From assembly GCA_035379945.1 (NCBI GenBank), contig DAOSWG010000011.1, positions 1 through 44,398 of the forward strand: a stretch of DNA of 44,398 nucleotides, read 5' to 3'. The position numbers were made by a program, and so were the translations under genes. Below, piece by piece: positions 41,585-44,398 of this stretch (positions are counted from its first letter, which is position 1; every line of letters begins with the position of its first letter). The notes below the pieces were generated by a model. That model did no database searches and was not told the origin of the DNA. It worked only from the letters and a program-made list of their open reading frames with translations. Origin of the DNA: JAAYZB01 sp035379945. GTDB taxonomy: Bacteria > Bacillota_I > Bacilli_A > Izemoplasmatales > Hujiaoplasmataceae.

Positions 41585-41821
41585 ATGACACTTAAAGATG
41601 TGAAGCCGGGAGAAAAATGCGTGATAAAGAACATCTTTGTCAACAACCTTAGAAAAAGGATTATCGACATGGGACTTACGACTGGTACAATCGTCGCCGT
41701 GAAACGGATGGCACCCCTGGGCGATCCGATGGAAATTAGGGTCAGAGGATATTCGCTGACATTAAGAAAAGCGGAAGCAAGGATGATCGATGTCGAACTT
41801 GTCGAAGGAAACGGCAAATGA
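41585..41821 (+). CDS. feoA: FeoA, ferrous iron transport protein A
   Basis: 78-aa SH3-like cytoplasmic protein that assists FeoB. ATG after AAAAGGAG. The family features MTLKDVKPGEKCVIKNI, RKRIIDMGLTTGTIVAVKRM, APLGDPMEIRVRGYSLTLRK and EARMIDVE are all present. Its stop overlaps the feoB start (ATGA), so both are made together from the strong promoter upstream. Confidence 0.95.
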   Translation: MTLKDVKPGEKCVIKNIFVNNLRKRIIDMGLTTGTIVAVKRMAPLGDPMEIRVRGYSLTLRKAEARMIDVELVEGNGK

Positions 41822-44022
41822 AAAAGATCGCTTTGCTCGGAAATCCGAACTGCGGAAAAACGACGCTCTTCAATTCTTTGACCGGATCGAATCAATCGGT
41901 CGGAAACTGGCCCGGAGTGACAGTGGAGAAAAAATCCGGTTTTTTGAAACGAGACAATTTCATGGCGGAGATAATCGATCTGCCAGGAATCTATTCCCTG
42001 TCCACCATCTCTTTGGAAGAAGAGATAGCCGCACGTTTCGTCTACGGAAAAAACATGGATTTGATTATCAACATCGTCGATGCTTCGAATCTTGAGAGGA
42101 ATCTGTTCCTGACATATCAATTACTTGATGCCGGCGTTCCGATCATCGTCGCCCTCAATTGCATGGACATTATCGAAAAACAGGAAGATTTCATCGATGC
42201 ATTTGCCATGGAAAAGGAACTGGGAGTACCGGTGGTCCCGATCGTCGCTTGTCGTAAAAACGGCACCGAGGAACTGATTGACAAAATAATCAATTTCGAT
42301 TATACGGTTTCATCAACTTCGCATTTGTACGGGGAGAAAGTCGAAAAGACGATTAAAGAGTTCGCCGAAGCGCTTGGCGGCGACCGTTTCGCGGCCATTC
42401 GTTTTTTCGAGGACGGACTTAAATCCCTGGATCTTAAGGAAATAAAACTGGACAAGGAAGAAACGGCAAAACTTTTGGATTCATATGCAAAAAACCGTAA
42501 GGAATACGATATCGATTTCGATATGGTTATTCCGAACGACCGTTATGATCAGATAATCAAATTATGCAAAAAGGTATATCGTAAGAATCCTTTGGAAACG
42601 GAATCGAAAACCGATAAGATCGATCGGGTGCTGACCAACAGATGGCTGGGACTTCCGATATTTGCGGCTATCATGTTCGGAGTTTTCTATCTTGCATTCG
42701 GACCGGTAACCTCATATATCACCGTGTGGTTTGTTAAAGGACTTGATTGGTTGTTTTCCTATATCGAAGATTTTCTGGCATCAGCCGGCGCAGCCGCTTG
42801 GGTTTCCAGCATGTTGGAAAACGGGATTTTCGGCGGACTATCCGCCGTACTCGGTTTCTTGCCCCAGCTTGTGGTGTTGTTTTTGTTCCTTTCGATTTTG
42901 GAAGATTCCGGTTACATGGCAAGAGCGGCTTTCATTATGGACCGGGCTCTGAGAAGATTCGGTCTTTCGGGTAAATCTTTCATTCCCATGCTGATAGGGT
43001 TCGGCTGTTCGGTGCCAGCGATGGCATCTACCAGGACGCTTGACCGCGATGATGATCGAAAGGTGACGACGATGATCATTCCTTTCGTTTCATGCGGAGC
43101 CAAGGCTCCGATCTATGGCGTGTTTGCGGGAGCCTTGTTTTTCGGTTATTCGTATCTGATTGTTTTCTCCATGTACATACTTGGCTTGCTGGTTGCGATT
43201 ATGTCTGCGATCCTTTTCAAGAAAACCATTTTCAAAGGAACAAGCGCGAATTATTTGATGGAACTCCCGGAATATCGGATGCCGACTTTTAAAAATACGA
43301 TGCTTCATACCTGGGAAAGGTCCAAGGCTTTTTTAATCAAAGCCGGAACCATCCTGCTGGGAGCATTCATCATCATATGGTTTTTAAGTTATTTCGGTTT
43401 CAAGGATGGAGTGTTCGGCTTGCTTGACGTGTCTGATCTGGAGTACAGTTTCCTAGGGTATTTCGGCAAGTTCATCTTGCCGGTATTCCGTCCGATCGGA
43501 TTTACGTCCTGGCAGCCTACTGTTGCTATTTTGACTGGGATCGTGGCTAAAGAATCGGTTGTGGGGACGCTTGGCATCCTTTACGGGGTAACCGGTAACG
43601 CCATCGAGAACGGATCATTGCTTTATGAGTCGATCCGTTCGGCCTTCACACCGGCGCAAGCCTATGCTTTTATGACTTTCGCTTTGTTGGCATCTCCTTG
43701 TGTCGCCGCCCTTTCCGCTATGCGAAAGGAACTGGCTTCGAAAAAATGGTTCTGGTTCACGGTTTTTTATGAACTGATTGTTGCTTATCTGGTATCACTG
43801 ATTATTTATCAGGTAGGATCACTCGGTGCCGGCGGAGTTATTACAGCCATTGTTGCAATAACAGCGGCGTTGATTGTGTTTTTCACGATTAAGCGTATAA
43901 TAAGAACCAAAGGGTGCGAATCATGCATCGGCTGTTCATCGCAAGGCGTATGCAATAACGAACCCGGTAGGGAAAGAAACCAGGAACAAAAGAGAAAGGG
44001 GAGACACACTAGTGAAAAGTGA
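41818..44022 (+). CDS. feoB: FeoB, GTP-dependent ferrous iron transporter
   Basis: 734 aa. N-terminal G domain: G1 GNPNCGKTTLFN, G2 region NWPGVTVEKKSG, G3 DLPGIYSLS, G4 NCMD. A helical spacer domain follows to about 265. The membrane part has two Gate-type halves with LGFLPQLVVLFLFLSILEDS, YMARAAFIMDR, GCSVPAMASTRTL and, later, VAKESVVGTLGILYG and LLASPCVAALSAM. The cytoplasmic tail holds a small Cys cluster (CESCIGCSSQGVC), common in Gram-positive FeoB. It imports Fe2+ under anoxic conditions. It ends overlapping the regulator gene by 11 bp. Confidence 0.97.
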   Translation: MKKIALLGNPNCGKTTLFNSLTGSNQSVGNWPGVTVEKKSGFLKRDNFMAEIIDLPGIYSLSTISLEEEIAARFVYGKNMDLIINIVDASNLERNLFLTYQLLDAGVPIIVALNCMDIIEKQEDFIDAFAMEKELGVPVVPIVACRKNGTEELIDKIINFDYTVSSTSHLYGEKVEKTIKEFAEALGGDRFAAIRFFEDGLKSLDLKEIKLDKEETAKLLDSYAKNRKEYDIDFDMVIPNDRYDQIIKLCKKVYRKNPLETESKTDKIDRVLTNRWLGLPIFAAIMFGVFYLAFGPVTSYITVWFVKGLDWLFSYIEDFLASAGAAAWVSSMLENGIFGGLSAVLGFLPQLVVLFLFLSILEDSGYMARAAFIMDRALRRFGLSGKSFIPMLIGFGCSVPAMASTRTLDRDDDRKVTTMIIPFVSCGAKAPIYGVFAGALFFGYSYLIVFSMYILGLLVAIMSAILFKKTIFKGTSANYLMELPEYRMPTFKNTMLHTWERSKAFLIKAGTILLGAFIIIWFLSYFGFKDGVFGLLDVSDLEYSFLGYFGKFILPVFRPIGFTSWQPTVAILTGIVAKESVVGTLGILYGVTGNAIENGSLLYESIRSAFTPAQAYAFMTFALLASPCVAALSAMRKELASKKWFWFTVFYELIVAYLVSLIIYQVGSLGAGGVITAIVAITAALIVFFTIKRIIRTKGCESCIGCSSQGVCNNEPGRERNQEQKRKGRHTSEK

Positions 44023-44395
44023 CCAGCATTTCAGCGACTCGATCGAAGATTATCTTGAAGCCATATACCTTTTGGGACAAACAAGTGTCCGATCGATAGA
44101 CATCGCCAATCGTCTCGGAGTCTCCCGCGCCAGCGTCAGTCGTGCCGTTACCACCTTGAAAGAAAAGGGCATGGTATCAAAATTGCCCTATGGCAACATA
44201 TCCCTGACGGAGTATGGACTGAACGTATCTCAGAATGTCGAGAAGAAACACCGGATCCTGAAACATTTCTTAACGGATATTTTGGGAGTCGAAGAGAGTA
44301 GGGCCAACATAGAAGCCTGTGGCATCGAGCATGATATCTCCGATGAAACCGCGGACAGGATAGCCGCGCTTCTGGAGAAACAAAAAAAGTCCTGA
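44012..44395 (+). CDS. DtxR/MntR-family metal-dependent repressor
   Basis: 127 aa, GTG after GGGGAG, start inside feoB. N-terminal winged helix with SIEDYLEAIYLL and IANRLGVSRASVSRAVTTLK (recognition helix), then the dimer/metal domain KKHRILKHFL and EACGIEHDIS. No SH3 domain, so MntR-like in length, though a little shorter than usual. The metal site carries Asp and Glu in EDYLE and His in KKHR as in MntR. The EACxxEH motif has Cys where B. subtilis MntR has Glu and DtxR has Cys, pointing to iron. With Fe2+ it would repress feoAB and itself through the repeats at 41512-41568. Confidence 0.9.
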   Translation: MKSDQHFSDSIEDYLEAIYLLGQTSVRSIDIANRLGVSRASVSRAVTTLKEKGMVSKLPYGNISLTEYGLNVSQNVEKKHRILKHFLTDILGVEESRANIEACGIEHDISDETADRIAALLEKQKKS

Positions 44396-44398
44396 AAT

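Noticed and set aside
1..44398. CRISPR arrays, tRNA or rRNA genes, prophage structural genes
   Set aside because: No regularly spaced repeats, cloverleaf-like sequences, rRNA motifs or phage structural proteins were recognised while reading both strands.

Overview
The window looks like a chromosome segment of an anaerobic, fermentative, low-GC Gram-positive-type bacterium (Bacillota or free-living Mycoplasmatota relatives such as Acholeplasmatales/Izemoplasmatales; the taxon is inferred). UGA acts as a normal stop (for example the ends of arcA and rlmD), ruling out the Mycoplasma code. Strong AAGGAGG-type ribosome binding sites, frequent GTG/TTG starts, and genes for arginine deiminase, tryptophanase, superoxide reductase and ferrous iron uptake fit this reading. 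No rRNA, tRNA or CRISPR array was seen.

Region 1 (about 1-7.6 kb) is AT-rich accessory DNA. It holds the end of a GrpB-family gene, a Vat-type xenobiotic acetyltransferase, an IS3 transposase scrap, an Nmad3-type nucleotide-modification-associated protein and a divergent Phd/YefM-like regulator. Next to the regulator is a tandemly duplicated module of a 584-aa SEL1-repeat protein plus a small partner. The partner is decayed in the first copy and intact in the second, and two more tiny ORFs follow. This is the best candidate for an undescribed system.

Region 2 (about 8-20 kb) returns to ordinary, GC-richer genes: two zinc-ribbon membrane proteins, tnaA, arcA, an ABC exporter with a large lipoprotein, a ferritin-like/VIT1 fusion on the minus strand, and a GltS-like symporter broken by an in-frame UAG.

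Region 3 (about 20-30 kb) has a DUF2804 protein, a DUF1292-like protein, superoxide reductase and two tandem UppP paralogues, the first lacking the conserved His. A polysaccharide control block follows: Wzz-like co-polymerase, BY-kinase, PHP phosphatase, a two-component system behind a structured leader, and a CapD/FlaA1-type sugar dehydratase. No glycosyltransferases are present.

Region 4 (about 30-44.4 kb) has rlmD-corA-fhs-unknown-HD hydrolase-MATE, an alpha/beta hydrolase, a GlpA-like/flavoprotein/DUF1667 trio with MGMT, and finally feoA-feoB-dtxR. The feo operon sits behind a consensus promoter with two inverted-repeat operators. Iron and redox handling recurs across the window (iron efflux fusion, superoxide reductase, Feo, DtxR-type regulator).
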